A stretch of 64,000 bases of DNA from Gordionus sp. m RMFG-2023. Its lineage: Eukaryota; Nematomorpha; Gordioida; Chordodea; Parachordodidae. The stretch covers positions 11,470,052 through 11,534,051 of the forward strand of contig NC_088776.1 in NCBI RefSeq assembly GCF_954871325.1, given 5' to 3'. A program made the position numbers and the translations under genes. The notes beneath the pieces were generated by a model. The model had not been told where the DNA came from and made no database searches. It saw only the letters and a program-made list of their open reading frames with translations. Below are positions 1 through 42,640 of the stretch, piece after piece (the stretch's first letter is position 1; every line of letters starts with the position of its first letter).

Positions 1-28060
<28,060 letters not shown>

Positions 28061-31000
28061 TAATTACATTCGTTTTCTTTCAAGTGGATTATTATTTGTA
28101 TATATCATGTGAATGTTGATTTTTGCTAACATGATTAATGTTATTAATTAATAAAATAAAATTTTGGCATTTTTGATATTTTATCTATTACATATATTTT
28201 TTTGGTTAGGTATTTAAGAGTACCAGTTTCAAGTTTATGCTTAACTTATTTATCCAATTTTGGTTTTAATTTTAATGTCATGTATAAGAGACTATTAATA
28301 AAGTTAACATGTTAAAAACAAATAAAATAGCTATTTTATTTAATATTTTTATAAAAATTTATATTTTTAAAGAAAATATAAAATATTGTACAAAAAAAGA
28401 TAAGAAAATAAAAATATTCTTACTTTGTTTTAATTTTTTTTTTAAAAAAAACCAATTTTAAGTAATAAAAATCAATAAAAATTGAAACATTTTTATAACA
28501 AATAATATATAAATTAAAATAATTATACAATGTAAAAGTCAATGAAGAAGATAGTGGAGGTTTTTATTTTTGAATAATTAATTGGGAATCATAAATTATA
28601 TATAAGGATAGCTATACACGATTTCCCACAAATCATTTTTAAAATAAAGTATTGTTTCATATCGATTTTAGAATAAGGATTCAAGAGCTAAATAACGGTT
28701 CAAGCCCTCAAATAATCTTTGTGAAATTTATATTTTTTTGGACGCGAACCAGTGTCGATCCTAAATTTTTTAATTAAATAAATAAAAACGCATTTTTTGG
28801 CAAATTCAGTTGTCCAATTCCGAATTAAATTTTATCTATTATTTTTTAATAAAAAAGAAGGAAATATTAAAAGTTCATGCTACAGTTGTAAAATAGAAAA
28901 ATTGAATTTAAATTAGCGACAGGTAAATATTAAAATTAATATATTTATGTATAATAAATAAAAACGAAGAGAAATATAGAATAAAAAGAAACGATTTTAA
29001 AAAAGGTATAAAATTGGAGGCTGATGAACCTCTTTTGATTGGCTAAAGAAAATAGTAATTCAGGAAATGAAAATAATTTCGGTTTATTCAAGTCCTCTGT
29101 TTAAGAAAAAAAAATAACTTTTAGAAAAGAATTAAAGAAAAGTTTCCAAGCATTTTCTATATTATATATCTTTTAAGCATTGGATTATTCCTGCATTTGA
29201 GTATCTCTCTGATCTATATTGAAAGCTACAAAGTTCTTGATGGGTTTTGTAAAGGTAACTTCCAAAACTTTTTTCAAAAAGGTAATAACACCTTAAAAAC
29301 ATATGTTCCCAAACACTCTCGATTCAGCTGGGTTTGTCTTTTCTACCATTTCGGAGAAAACTCGCTCTGTCTGGAAGGTATATAAAAGTGAAGAAACGAA
29401 TAAAATATGAGTCTCCGATTTTCGAAACGAGAAATGTTCACTAAAATACCATATAAAGATGGCACCTTAAGGATGCGGTCCATTTTTGGTCTCATTATAA
29501 AAAAAATGGTTCTAGTATTTCTATAATATATTACTTTTATATAGAAAGATTGACTTTCGTAAGGTCGAAAAAGCAATATTGTTAATATATATATGTATAT
29601 ATATAACGCTACATGATTTGGTCAAAGATACTAGACATATAAATTTTTAAAGATATAATATTTAACAAATTGGTATGTATATATTTTGCAAAATATTATT
29701 ATCATCGATGAATTTTGTCACGAGTGATAAATGACAATAATCGGATATTTCTTTTCTACCCTTTGATTATATATTAAACATATAAATGTTTTGTTATTAA
29801 AAACTGATATTTTCAGATATTACCAATTTATTATTCCGATCATAAAAAATATATCTTTTTTTAGAGAGAAAAATCTTTACACATATAGATGTCATGTCAT
29901 TTTTTTTTATTCGCTCGATAAGGGTAATACATTTTTTTATTGATTTTTTAGTTATCACAAAATAGAGGGTATAAGGTGTCGAAAATATAAAATTGCCTTT
30001 TGATAGCAATAATAAATAAATATTTTTATGGTAATATTTTAAATTAGATGATTAGATCATAATTCAATTTGTTTTTTTATATCTGCAAATTCATATTCGT
30101 AAATTTTTTGGAAATATTATCATTAAAAAAAAATTAGTCGGTCATTCACATGTAAAAAATTATATAGCTATCACAGCAAAATTTTACAAAAAATCAGAGA
30201 TTTGCGAGGCTTTTGCCTTATTTTTTATGTATAAATTGTGCGACTGGGCCCGAAAACTTTTTATGTATGAATTGCTAGACCCGTTATGATTTTTTTGCTC
30301 TACCTTATCCGTTGTAATTTATTGCTAGGCGCATTTTAAAATATATTTTAAAAAATAGCCCTAGGGGTAGGGCTATCGGACGGGCCATGCCTTGTAGATC
30401 TTTAAAAGGTAATAATGATTTTCAAAAATGATTTCCTTGTATATTTAATTCATTTAATATTATAATATAAAATAAACATAAAAATGATAAAATTATAATC
30501 TATATTTTAAAATTTTCCCATTTATCCTTAATTATAAAGATTAATTTTTAATTTGAATAAAAAATTTTATCCAAAAAAATAAAAAAAAATATTATATGAA
30601 ATTAAATCAATATTAATTTTAAAAAAATATAAAATTAAAATATACATAAATAGAACACTAAAAATGAATCGGTATAAAGCCTTAAAATTTTTACACAGCA
30701 GTGGGTTAGGTTAATAATTAAAATTTGATTAAAATATATTTTATATGAATATATCGATAAAATGTTAAGTAAAGGGAATATGAAATGAATAATAGTTAAT
30801 ATCCTTGTCTAATCACTTCGAAATGATTAGGAATAGATGTCTTCTAGAAATATAAGTTACGATTTTATTTATATATAGAGAATTTCTCACTTTCATTGAG
30901 GCAACAAAATGTGGGTCAATTCCTGGGACTCTCGACACTTATATATATTGCGAGAAGGAAGAGGCTAGTAATTAAATAATGTATGCATTTCATAACGCAG

Positions 31001-34000
31001 TCTATTACTTATTAAGGGAGATCTGGGTAAAACGATTGGTGTTTTGCATTTTTATCATAATGTTTTAAAACATTAATAAAACATAACAAATTATATATTT
31101 AAATAATCGAATTCTAGTGTAGTCTCTACCTGATATCTTAGAAGCTATAATTAATTATGCGAAGTGTGCCATTTTCACAATTTTACCCTACCCAGGATAA
31201 AGTGGCTAAGCCAGGGTAGAGTGGTTAAATTAAAACTGAACATAACTATATTGTTTAATTGAACATAATATTGTAATTTTGACATCTATTTATTACTTTT
31301 ATAAACTAATCAATACAATACCGGAATATATAAAGTTATATCAAACAAAAATAGTACATTTTGAATGCGCCCTTTAGGCACATGGTACATATCAATTATT
31401 CTTCCCTTTTGAAACTATTCATATAATTTTATTCCAGATAACACACAAACTATTTATTCATGTTCCTTTTTGCATAAAAGTATATTTTTATATAGTGTAC
31501 TTTAATATTTAAAATTATCTTTTTACAGCTTAAATCAGACGTAACACTTTAACCGTTTTACCCATAGCAACTTTAGCCCAAGGTGATATATATTGTGTAA
31601 ATCTTTATTCTATGACTTCTAGTTAAGCTATAACCTTCGATAACTTTTATATTATAGCCATGGCTTCTATAAACATGTTTGCAAAATTCTAAATTTTTAG
31701 TATATTTTGCTAAATGCAGAAAAAAACTAGACGGTGATTTTTATAATTTTTGGGTAAAAAAAACGTTTTTTTTTTGCAAAATATACCCAACTAAGAAAGT
31801 TTTTAAAAGATGAATACAAGTAAGAAATAAGGTATAAAATACATCTTTACACTAAATTTAGAGTCTTTATGTTCAAGGTTTAAGAAATAATTCGCGTCAA
31901 TATTGTTACCCCGTTAGTGCTGTTAAATTACCAAACTTTAGTCAACTATAAAACAGCATAGCCATGTTTTTATTTAAAAATATTCAAATCAATCTTCAAG
32001 TTTAGACTCAACTTAGAGGCTTAACTCAATTTTTTAGGCTAAAAGCTTGACTAAGCCACAATAGAGATGGTCAAAGTTAGGCAATTTAACAATTACCTCG
32101 GTTTCCCCTCTACACTAGTTATAAATACTAAGATGATTAAAAAATAAGTTAAAAATGGACTTTTCTTAGTAAATCATCATAAAATCCCACTCGGATTAAG
32201 TACTTTGAAGAGGGACCACTTATACAAGTCCAAAAATTGTATTCAAGTTTCAGGCCCAAAAAATATTTTTTGCATGTTGCTCAGCCCGGTTTAATTTTTT
32301 AACCCGACTCGGATTGACCAGACAGGACAGTATAGTATAGCCTTTTAAAATCTTTATCTAAAATATGTCACTTGTTTTTTTTTAAATATAAATAAAATTT
32401 CGTATATCCTCAATTTTTTTTATAGAATTTGATTAAATCGTTATTTTTAAATATAAAATTGAGATTAAAAATAACTAAAATTTGACAAAAAATAACTCAA
32501 AACTCATTTTTTTTAAACTAGCTAGTTTTTGAGAAAAAATATTTTGAGGTTTTTAGTCAAATTTTGGTATTTTTCCATCTTAATTTTCTAAAAAAAACTA
32601 TTTAAATTTATAAAAATATTCGAGGACGCTAAGTTCAATATATAATTTTTAAAATAAAATATGGCTATTTCATAAAAAAAAATGAATGACCTTTTTGGAG
32701 TTATAAAGATTTTAAAACACGACTGTTTTTGAAGCCACCCATAATTACTTCCAAAATGTAAATAAAAATAATATCTATAATAAAATTACAAAACATTTAT
32801 CCCTAATTTATCACAATAATTAACCTATTTTTAAACCATGAACCTGTTGCAACTTATAGATAAACTAATTTTGTGAAGAACTTCTCCCCAATTCTTTGGC
32901 ATTAAGGTCACCCTCCTTAGAATATAACTTCTCATAGAATTCTGATATAGCTTGTTAAGGAAAATATTCTTTTTCAATTTTAAATAGAAATTAAAACGAA
33001 ATTAATTTGTTTTTCGGACTTAATAAAATATTATTATATCTGATAAATATGCTTGAAATATTAGGTGGCTGGGAATCCATTTTAACAATATCATATGAAT
33101 CAACTAGTTTAATATCCCTTATAACGAGTTTTGAAAATGCAATTAAAGCATTTTTGCCAATTTTTGTAAAATATTGATGTAATTTAGACAAGTCTTAATT
33201 TTTAAAAAAAAATTCTTCCATCTTTTAAACCGATCTTACAAAGCAGACCAAATTGCCAGACTTTTTACTGTCGACCATAAGATCAGTGACAATGATAAAA
33301 AGTTGGATTTGTTAAAATTTCAATAAATATAACTGTAAAATGGTATTAAAATTGTTATAATAGTTTTTTAGGATTTGTAATTCAGGTGATATAAAGATTT
33401 AAAATGATATTTGCTAATTTGGAAGCCATAAACAGATGATAAAATATAACTGCGTTATCAGTAAACGTTCAATATAAAAAGAATGTAATGATATATATAT
33501 ATATCCATCTCTCATTAGAAACAACTTGTAAATATATGTATTTATTTAAATTAAAATATATGAAAATCAATAAGATGGAGACATTTTTTTTGAATAGATT
33601 TTTGACTAATTTCTTTAAAATATGTAATACTAACTCTATCTCTTTAACTTTAAAATATAGGAATCACAATTTTCGCTTTGATACGCAGCGAGAGCTAAGA
33701 AAAAGATTTTAATTTGCGAAATTGGAAGATTTTGTTAAAACATATTTCGTCTGCCAAAATAAGATTATTTTTTTAAAAAAAATTATTATTTTATAGGCCA
33801 ATTTTTTAAATTTTGGAAGATATTGTATTTATTACCATATTGATAGTAAGAGTTAAGACGGATTTAAACTTGTTATAATACAGTAAAACCTGCCTAATTC
33901 GAGCACCCTGGAGACAAAGAATTTGCCAACTTTAGACAATTCTCCAATTAATTAAGACATTTTCTAATACATAATACAGTATGATCAATAGAAAGTTGAT

Positions 34001-35292
34001 TGGTACTCAAAATTTTGGTCACATTAGGGAGTTACTAGCCCAAATTAGTAACTATATATACATTTTTTTTAAAATAAAAAATCAATAAAAGTAAAAAAAA
34101 ATATAGTATACTTTAGATCGGCCCTCAAATTATGTTTTTAAAATTATTAACACTTCCGCAACTAGTGTTGAAAAATGGAGAACTTCTTATTTAAAAAAAA
34201 ATCCTTTTGCCCTTAGCCCGGTCGTAAATTATTTTTAGAACTAGACCCGGCAAGTGAGTCATGGAGGCCCAAATTTTTAAAAAACTTATAAAGAATAAAT
34301 TTTAATCTAAAATATAATTAATTTTATCGCTCTAATTTAAATATTCAGCGATACCTATAATAATTTGATGAGCTTCAATCTATTTTATTCTATTTATTAT
34401 ATAAAATATGATTAGGAAAGAAATACATTGATATTTAGGGCCACGGGCCGGACTTATATTTTATTTATAATATTACCAATGGCTCGCCCCTTCAGAACTC
34501 TAGAGGGCATCGATGGATGACAAGCGGGACAAGGATGAAAACATAGATCTTTAATTAGTTACTCATAAAAAATAGAGTTCTAAAAATTTGTCAAATTATG
34601 TCTTTTTATGGCTTTTATCTATAGTTAATTTTTGAAAAAGTGGAGGAACGGGTTTTAACGGTTATTTACAAATAAGATTTATCTACATCAGGCCAGTAGC
34701 TAGTAATTTTCTAAGTGGGGGGAGAGGAAATAATATTTTTTAATATTTAAAATAGTCTAGACATATCCAGGATTTTTCTAAAGAGGGGGCTCTTGGGCTT
34801 TGTCCCCAAAAATTATTTTGGAGATCTTTAGGTCCGCTTTAATTTTTCTTTCAAATTCTTTTTTATAGTTTTATATTATATACATTTCTGGGGTAGGGAG
34901 AAGTTTTTTATTTGCTTAAAATGATATTTACGAAAACAGCTAAATTTGAAGCCCTCCACCCTCCTTGGTTACGTGTCTGTAAAATAGTTTTTTTGGGAAC
35001 ATGAAAAATTTATTAGAATTAATCATGATATATAATTTATTATAGCCAATCATTAAAAAAATAACAATTTCGAAATTAAATAATAAAATATTGTAAAATA
35101 AAAAATATTAAGAGCAAATATAATATTGTTTAAAAATAATATTGCTATATAAACGGGTTTGACTAAACTGCGAATGCTTAGGTAAAAATTTTTATATACT
35201 ATCTTTTATTTGTAGTGAGATCCATTTTCCTATGATATAAATAACTTATAAAAAATTAAATTTTTAGATATATTCAATAATAAAGAAATATA
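28061..35292. other. Region upstream of CaMKI: no gene recognised
   Basis: This is AT-rich sequence with scattered fragments of dispersed repeats (GCCCGG-type near 30240-30390 and 32215-32345, Tigger-type end at 33884, a GTAGCCAGGATT-type patch near 34750). The CaMKI promoter should lie near its left edge but I see no convincing core element. Short open frames here resemble nothing I know. Confidence 0.6.
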
Positions 35293-36095
35293 CATTAATA
35301 CTTGAATTATCTTTTATCTCATAATAAATCGTTTAAATCTTTTAATATAATTATATTAAATATATTAATAATTAATTTCAATAATAATCCGCAAGATGGC
35401 GTATTATTATTTTATAAAAAAATTTAAAATTATTTTTTGTTTTATTGAATTCTAATATTGTATTATTACTTAAAAGTAAGCTAAATTCCAGATATTTTCT
35501 ATCATTCGAAAAATTGCAAGAACAAATATATAAATTACATATGATCACATTTTAATGGTTAAAGTAAGATAAATTAATTTTTTAAAATAATTTTTGCATA
35601 CTTGATATTGATCTTTTTTATAAATAGCCACTTTGTTTTTATTGCCATTATTACAATATTACCATACAATAATATCATTCTAATAAATAAGATATCACAG
35701 AAAAATTTTATCTAAAATATAATGTTTATAAAAGATTATTTTACACCTAGCATAAAAATGTATATAATGTATAAAGATTTACCATTTTTAGGGGAAATAT
35801 ATAATTTAGATAAGGGATTCCGGTAATTTTATAAATGTCGTTATATTTTATTTGTAAAATGATATATTGGTTTTAAGTAAAGAATGGAGAGGGGGGGGGT
35901 TGGTGTATTTGTTCGAATTTTCAGTTGATTTCGAAAGACTTTGATTTGCTATTCTGAGATATAATAACTTGGGGTTTTAACGTCTGCTAATATCTAATGA
36001 GAATTGTTGATGGGTTAAGCGTCCATGTATTTCTTTTTCTACAAATTTTGTTTTGTTAAGTTAATCGTTAAAGTTATATAATTTGATTGTTTAAA

Positions 36096-36250
36096 TGACC
36101 ATGAAAAGGGTCTTTGGATTTTGTAGCGAACTTTTGGTTGAGTGGCCCTAAAAAGGGCCTTTGGGTTTTATGGCCCTAAAAAGGGCCTTTGGGTTTTATG
36201 GCTCTAAAAAGGGCCTTTGGGTGTTATGGCCCTAAAAAGGGCCTTTGGAT
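36096..36250. repeat. Tandem 28-bp repeat with built-in hairpin
   Basis: Four close units of TGGCCCTAAAAAGGGCCTTT plus GGGTTTTA, preceded by one diverged unit (ACCATGAAAAGGGTCTTTGG). Each unit contains the stem GGCCCT/AGGGCC around an A-rich loop. The array lies just 3' of the transposase fragment. Confidence 0.9.
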
Positions 36251-36310
36251 AAATTAATTCTGAAATAAATTAGTACCTACTGGTTAATTTTTATGTAGGA
36301 ACTATAATAA

Positions 36311-36925
36311 CTAGGCTCTAGTTCTATCTGATCTCGATCTTTTATATTGACACGGTTTTTTAGATCCTTTAGGTTGAATTAATGTCAATCCACCACATGT
36401 CGAGGTAATTTTTTTTCGTTTATTTGTACTATGTGATTTAAGCACATTTAATATTATTTTTTTATGTTGATCGTCACTTATCTGGTCCCATTCATGACGA
36501 ATTTTTGTCACATCATACTTTTTTGCTAAATAATAATTTCCCATACCAAGAAGGACTCTTTCAAAATCTTTTTCTTGTGCTAAACTTAATTCATAAATTT
36601 TATTGACCATATGCACAGGTGTTGTAGAATCTCGGTTAAACTTTATTTTTAACACATTATTTAAAGATTCGCAGTTATTGTTAGTATAAAGATACGATAT
36701 CACCTTATTTTTTAAAGGTAAATATACATATAAAAATAAATTATTTTTTAAACTGGCATCTATATGTTTCAATAATTTAATAAACTGTTTATCTCTACAA
36801 TAATCTCGCAGTTTTTCAACCTTTTCTCCAAAGATTTTATCGCTTAATGAAAATACAAGTCCTTCTTTGCCAAAAATTTTAGTTACAATATCTTCCTTTG
36901 TCCTTGATTTTAATTTTCTTGGCAA
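36311..36925 (-). pseudogene. MULE-like transposase C-terminal fragment
   Basis: A 204-codon open frame contains YLYTNNNCESLNNVLKIKFN, a MULE C-terminal motif, followed by ELSLAQEKDFERVLLGMGNY and a basic C-terminus (KKPCQYKRSRSDRTR). The order TNNNCES - helical block - GxGxYxLA - W matches the end of a MULE-family transposase found in various invertebrates. No catalytic N-terminal part was recognised upstream. It is intact over this length, so it may be fairly young or just a lucky open stretch of a truncated gene. Confidence 0.65.
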
Positions 36926-37824
36926 AAGATAGATACTTTTTAATATTCATATTTAAAATTTTACATATCACAGCATATATCTTATTTTCTTCAAGAATAT
37001 TGTATTAATTTCCTTATTCTTTTCCGCCATATTTTAAATATATCGACGACCAAAATTAACTAAGAATTTACAACTTATATTAAGATAAATGGATATAAAA
37101 TAACCAAACGAAATTAGTAAAGATTACATTTTATATATAAATGCAGAAATCAAAACTGAACCTGAAGCGTTATTTTTAATTGAACCTGAACCTTTATATT
37201 TATCCGAACCTGAACCGAACAGATATTCTTTTCGGTTTGGATCCCTGTATAAATGTAACTCGACAGAATATCATTACCAATTTTATGTAATATATTTTAA
37301 TTTGCAGGATGGTAGTGAAGAAGAAGGTTGTGAAATTTAAGTTATGGAAATAAGTTCCCATGAATCAAATCCTAATCTTAAAATTTTAAATGGAAATTTT
37401 TTTAAAATAAAAGTTAAAAAGGCTGGATATAAAATCTGTATAAACATAAAAATGATAAAGGGTTAAACACAAATTTTGTTAAACATATTTGAAATATATT
37501 ATTTATATGTGGCTATAAGGAGCATAGGTTTTCTTAAAAATTCATGCTTAAGATGGTATGGACAAAATTTAAGAAAATATTTTTCAATAATTTGAATATA
37601 ATGAGGCTTTTTTTTGATATGAATATCACATCAATATTTTAAGATATGAATTAAAGAATACTTTCAAAATATATTAATAAAAGAAGCTCTAAATGTAGTA
37701 TCATAGTATATATTCAAAACTATAACATCAATAGATTTAATATCTAATAAAGAAAATATTTTTTTTGGTGAAACAAGTGTTGCTGAGTTCAATAATATAA
37801 ATAACATTTTTTTATAAATAATAC

Positions 37825-37946
37825 TGTAATATCTTCATCAACTTTAATTGAAAAGTTATTTGGTTTCGGTACAATGCTATGTATGCCAAAATGGCAAAGG
37901 TCTAATACTAAATTATTTGAAAATTTTGATTATCTTATAAAATAAT
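37825..37946 (+). pseudogene. hAT transposase C-terminal fragment
   Basis: The translation STLIEKLFGFGTMLCMPKWQ, then SNTKLFENFDYLIK and a stop, resembles the hAT dimerisation end (VERLFSFGxxxxxPKRxxLxxxxFEKLxLLK). Upstream plus-strand sequence to about 37300 is broken in all frames. It lies on the opposite strand to the MULE fragment. Confidence 0.5.
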
Positions 37947-38839
37947 AAATCTATTTTAAATACTATTTTACAAATTAATGTTTCAACTCCAATTAAAAAT
38001 ACTAGTCTCCCTTCCCTATCTATAAGAATGGGCTATTACTGATATTAAAATGCCTGATATATTAACTCACCATTAAATATTTTATTAATTATTGTAAATA
38101 TTCATTCTTACTAAATGAATATGTTATGTTCTTCACAAATAAATAGTAAAAACTATATTTTATAAACTATTCTAATTTTATTTTGATATTTTGAAAAAAA
38201 TACTAGTATCTGTATCTTAGATTAATTTTTTCACATCTGTATCTAGATTCTTAAGGACCTACCCATGTAATATAAATATTTTCTTACGTGATTATCCATT
38301 TCTGATTGAATATATTAAGATATATGACGACTGAAAAAAATCTATTGTTATTGAGGTAAAAAAAGGTAAATGAATGAATGGCATCATGTGAAATATTTAT
38401 ATAAATATGATTCTAACTATTTAAATATAAATTAATCATTTACTATAATATTTAGATAAATCAAGATAAATAATATTTAAATTATTTTATTTAAATAGTA
38501 ACTTGGTATTATTGAATATCATTTGACACAAAATAATATTTTATATAGTAATATTAACAATATACTTTACCGGCATGTATTATACATAGCCCTCCACCAT
38601 GCGTATTATGATAATTCAGCTTATTAAAATGAATCTTTAATGTTTTAGGAGTAAATTCTGATATATAACATTTTTAAATGATTATATTTTTTTATAATAG
38701 TATTTTATAATAATATACGCCAACTTGCGGATTTAATATTATTGGAATTTAAAATTTAATTATTAATATCTTTAATATATTTATATTAAAAGATTTAAAC
38801 GATTTATTATGAGATAAAAGATAATTCAACTATTAATGA

Positions 38840-41800
38840 TTTCTCATTCTCACTTATATCTGCTGTTACATCAATAGTAGAAGCAATAGAATCTTCTAAG
38901 TCTATAATGGACATTTACCTATTAAAATAAATATTAATATATTATTATAAATTTATATTAAATAACTTGTAAGAGCTCTAAATCTGAATATCGTATATAT
39001 TTTATATTATATATATTAGTTTAACGCTTAATTTTTATTTCCCTTATCTCTCACTCGCTAATATTTTTATGACTCCCTCCCAAATATGTTTCTATTTTAC
39101 TTATTTTGTCTATTTATTAATTTTATTTATGTTTTTCTTTTAATTTCAAACGACTTTTTCTAGAAAATATCATTTTTTCTTATATATTTTTTTCTTGGCT
39201 AAAAATATAACTAATAATTAAAATTATATTCTTAATATTCATATTTTTAACTTTCTAGGCACCACTGTTATATTAATTCTTTTGTTTTCTCTTAAAATAA
39301 AAGTTTTTCTAATATTGGGCGCCATCGATCTCTCTTTTCTTAACATTTAAATTTTTCTCTTTCTTGCTTTTTGAGAATATGTTATACAACTTGTTATTAA
39401 TATTTGTATTTATTTATTTAGAGCTTAGTATAATTTATAATTTTCGTTATTGTAAAGTGATTAGGTTATCCCACCCTGAATTTTTCCCCCTTATTATTGT
39501 TTTACTTATTTACTTTTATTAATCATTTCCTTTTCCATAATCTTCTATTAAACAAAAATTTTGTAAAGTTTTACTTTTATACGCTAAGCTGTATTTTATT
39601 CCCCTTCAAATTTTAAATCTTCTTCTATTATAATGTCTATGTCAACTCGGTTTCCAAATGTGCACAGAGATATAGAGGTAAATTTTCTCTATACAGCCTT
39701 AAATTTTATTTTGTTTTTCTGTATTAAAGATCTTTATTTTTTTCTCTCCCTTTTCATCTTAAGGTAGTCTTGCTTGTATAGATGTTGTCGTTATTTCTCA
39801 TTTTATTTTTTTATACTTTAGCAAATGCATTCTTCATACTTTTAATTTTAAATAGTTGTTAGCTCGAACGTTTTCACTATCTTAATCTAAATTATCGCGT
39901 TAGTTATAGTTTTTCAAAAAATTTTTCCTTCACGTCAATTTTTAACTTCTCGGTTTCAAACTAAAATACCGATATGGAGGTAAATTTATCTCTATTATAG
40001 AGATTATATATAGACATTTCTAATCGGCAGATTGTCCCTAAATTTTATTTTTCGATTTTATTTTATTTTGTTTTTTCAATTTATTTGATCTATCTTTAAT
40101 TGACTATATGAAGTTTCTTAATCTTTACATAAAGCTATTACTGGGGTTTCTATAAATTAAAATTTAGGTAAATTAGGGGAAGAGAAAGCGAAAAAATTTA
40201 AAATTTCATCAATATTTAATTGTTTAAATAAAGTTTTTCCATTGATAAAATGGTTAAATTATTGAGAAATGGATCTTTTATGGTAATACGAAGCCTTGTT
40301 TTAATTAATTTAATTTTACTCATTACTCTTTCAATTTAATTTTACTCATTACTCTTTCAGCAGTACATGAGGTTTAGGAATGGTTAATAAATATTTATTA
40401 AAATTATTAGGAAAGCAGAAAATTTAAAAAATAGACGATAAGGTAAATAAACGAATAGTTATCCAATCTGAATCATAAGTCCCTGAATTATTATCATCAT
40501 CTGAAGAAATAATTTTAACTTTCAACTTAATACATAAATAATACATCTGTATCATTACCTTTAATGGTATTATGGGTTTTACATTATCACGTCTGTATTA
40601 GTATAATCATTTTTCCTTATGGTTTATATATTTATCTATTTATATATTATACATATCATCAGATATAACTTTTTAGATTATTCAGTTATATATAAGATCA
40701 ATCTTAAAATCTTTAAGTTCCCCTAAAATAAGGTGATAAACCTATACCATAAATAGTGAATTAATGTTAAATTTTATCCTTATTTATCACAATTTTTCCA
40801 GATAAGTTATTACCATTTCACTTAACGGTTTTAACTAGCCAATAATAGATTAAGTTATTCTAATTTTAGTTTTCCCGCGTTATATATTACTGTATAATTT
40901 TCCCGCGTTATATATTACAGTATATACAACTATTCGTCCTTTCCCGTTGTCTTTAAATTTTTGGCGCCTAGGTCATTTGTAATTTCCCCCTTTCCCTTTC
41001 AGGTGCTGTTCCATCTTTGACGTTGATGACGTTTTGATTTTTATTTCTCTGTTCACGTAAAATTTTTTTGAAAAATATTTATATTTTTATATAATTAGTT
41101 TTTCTTCATTTTGGTTAATTCGTTTTACGGAAATACTTCAAATACTAGGTTTAAATGAATTATGAATAAGCAGTTTTGTAATATTATTGTTTTATTCTTA
41201 TTATATTTTGGATTTTTTTGGTTTCGGAGAAATCCGATCTAGTACCCTCCTCCTTGCTATTACGTTACTCAGGTATTCTTAAGTGCTCATTACCTCCTTT
41301 TGTCTATTATATTATAATTTTGTTTCTGTTCTTTTAATGTCCAAATTGCGAAACCAGTACAATGATATGGAGGTTAACCAATTAGATATATTTTCCAACA
41401 TTAGCGTTATAAATTTTTAGATATATTTTGAGGTTATTAGTAGGTACTAAATTTATTTTCTTAATTTATCTTTTGGGAAGTTTCTCTTTATAAAAACTTA
41501 TACTATTACGAAATGTTATACACCTTCATTCGCATTTGAAATAAAAATGGTATCATGGTTAGGATAAATGGTAGCAAAACGCCTAACGTTAAATTCCAGT
41601 TTTGGATTGAGTTTCCCATTAAACCGCAGTCTCTGTATTTGTATTCAAAAGTAAGTTCATTTTAAGTTTTTCAGGTTCTTTGAAACTGGTGACCACCTTA
41701 TGATGTTAATAATATACATTAAACTGCGTTATATAGCGTTGCATATTAGGCAAATATCATTGTAAATTATATAAGAAGGTCTCTTCGCGACTCCTTAGCA

Positions 41801-41939
41801 GTACATAATGTGGTTGCCTTCTCCGTTATATACTTATCTTCAGACTAATACCTTTCTCCCAAATCACTTTTGGTTTTTATTTATACTTACTTCCGATGTT
41901 TTTATTCTCTTTATTGGTTTCATTTATTGGTTTATCTAG
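38840..41939. other. T-rich stretch upstream of the LINE
   Basis: From about 39000 the plus strand is clearly richer in T than A, unlike the neighbouring stretches. GATATRGAGGTAAATT-like motifs recur at 39670, 39971 and 41365. Tandem duplications of about 27 bp lie at 40312-40370 (ATTTTACTCATTACTCTTTC) and 40868-40922 (TTTTCCCGCGTTATATATTA). Part could be the 5' region of the LINE; no coding frame is seen. Confidence 0.45.
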
Positions 41940-42640
41940 CATAAGTTCACAGGCAAGCTACAAATAGCGTCTCTTAACATTAAAGGAATGAAAAACAAAT
42001 TGGAGGTTCTCCTAAGGATGTTAGCAGCTGAAAAAATTGACATAATTGGCATTCAGGAAACCCACTCTCCAGGGGCAAATATGGCTACTTTTAATGACTA
42101 TAAAATATTTTGTTCGGGCACCACCCTGAATAGCTGGACCGGTATAGCGTTCCTTATAAATAAGCGCATGCAGGAACACATAATCAAATTCGTTCCGGTA
42201 TCAGAAAGATGCGGACTGTTATATTTGAACAGAATCTATGCTCCCCCCAAACAGGAACGAGAGATCTAGTTTCGTTGATTCCATGATAAACACGATACAT
42301 TCCCTACCTGGAAGATATAATACAATCATCTTAGGAGATCTTAACATGAAAATCGGCAAAGAAGATGAATATGCAAACAGTAATGTTATTGGACATGCTA
42401 CCATACTACAACGAAACTGCGAACATCGTAAGAAATTCCTTGATTTCTGCAGAAACAAAGACTTCAAGGTTGAAAACACCTTCTTTAGCCACCGCAAAAG
42501 TAACACATACACTTTCTGAGAGCTCGGCAAAAATCTCAAATCGACTTTTTCATTTCTAACGTTCACCAGTGGTTTGATGATGTAAAAGCATTAACAAATA
42601 TTAACTTATCAGATCACAGAATGCTAAGAGCAAACATTAC
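41940..42640 (+). pseudogene. LINE endonuclease domain
   Basis: All main APE motifs are present (Asn in LNIKG, Glu in IQETH, Asp/Asn in GDLNM, SDH), but spread over two reading frames with changes near 42235 and 42515. Confidence 0.85.

Larger units (their letters stand above)
35293..38839. mobile_element. Inverted-repeat element of about 3.5 kb with transposase fragments
   Basis: The left arm 35293-35420 and right arm 38700-38839 are reverse complements, sharing TTGAATTATCTTTTATCTCA, AATAAATCGTTTAAATCTTT and AATCCGCAAGWTGGCGTA. Between them sit a MULE-like fragment (minus) and a hAT-like fragment (plus). One element was therefore probably inserted into another, or the arms belong to a MULE with a captured passenger. 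Confidence 0.6.
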
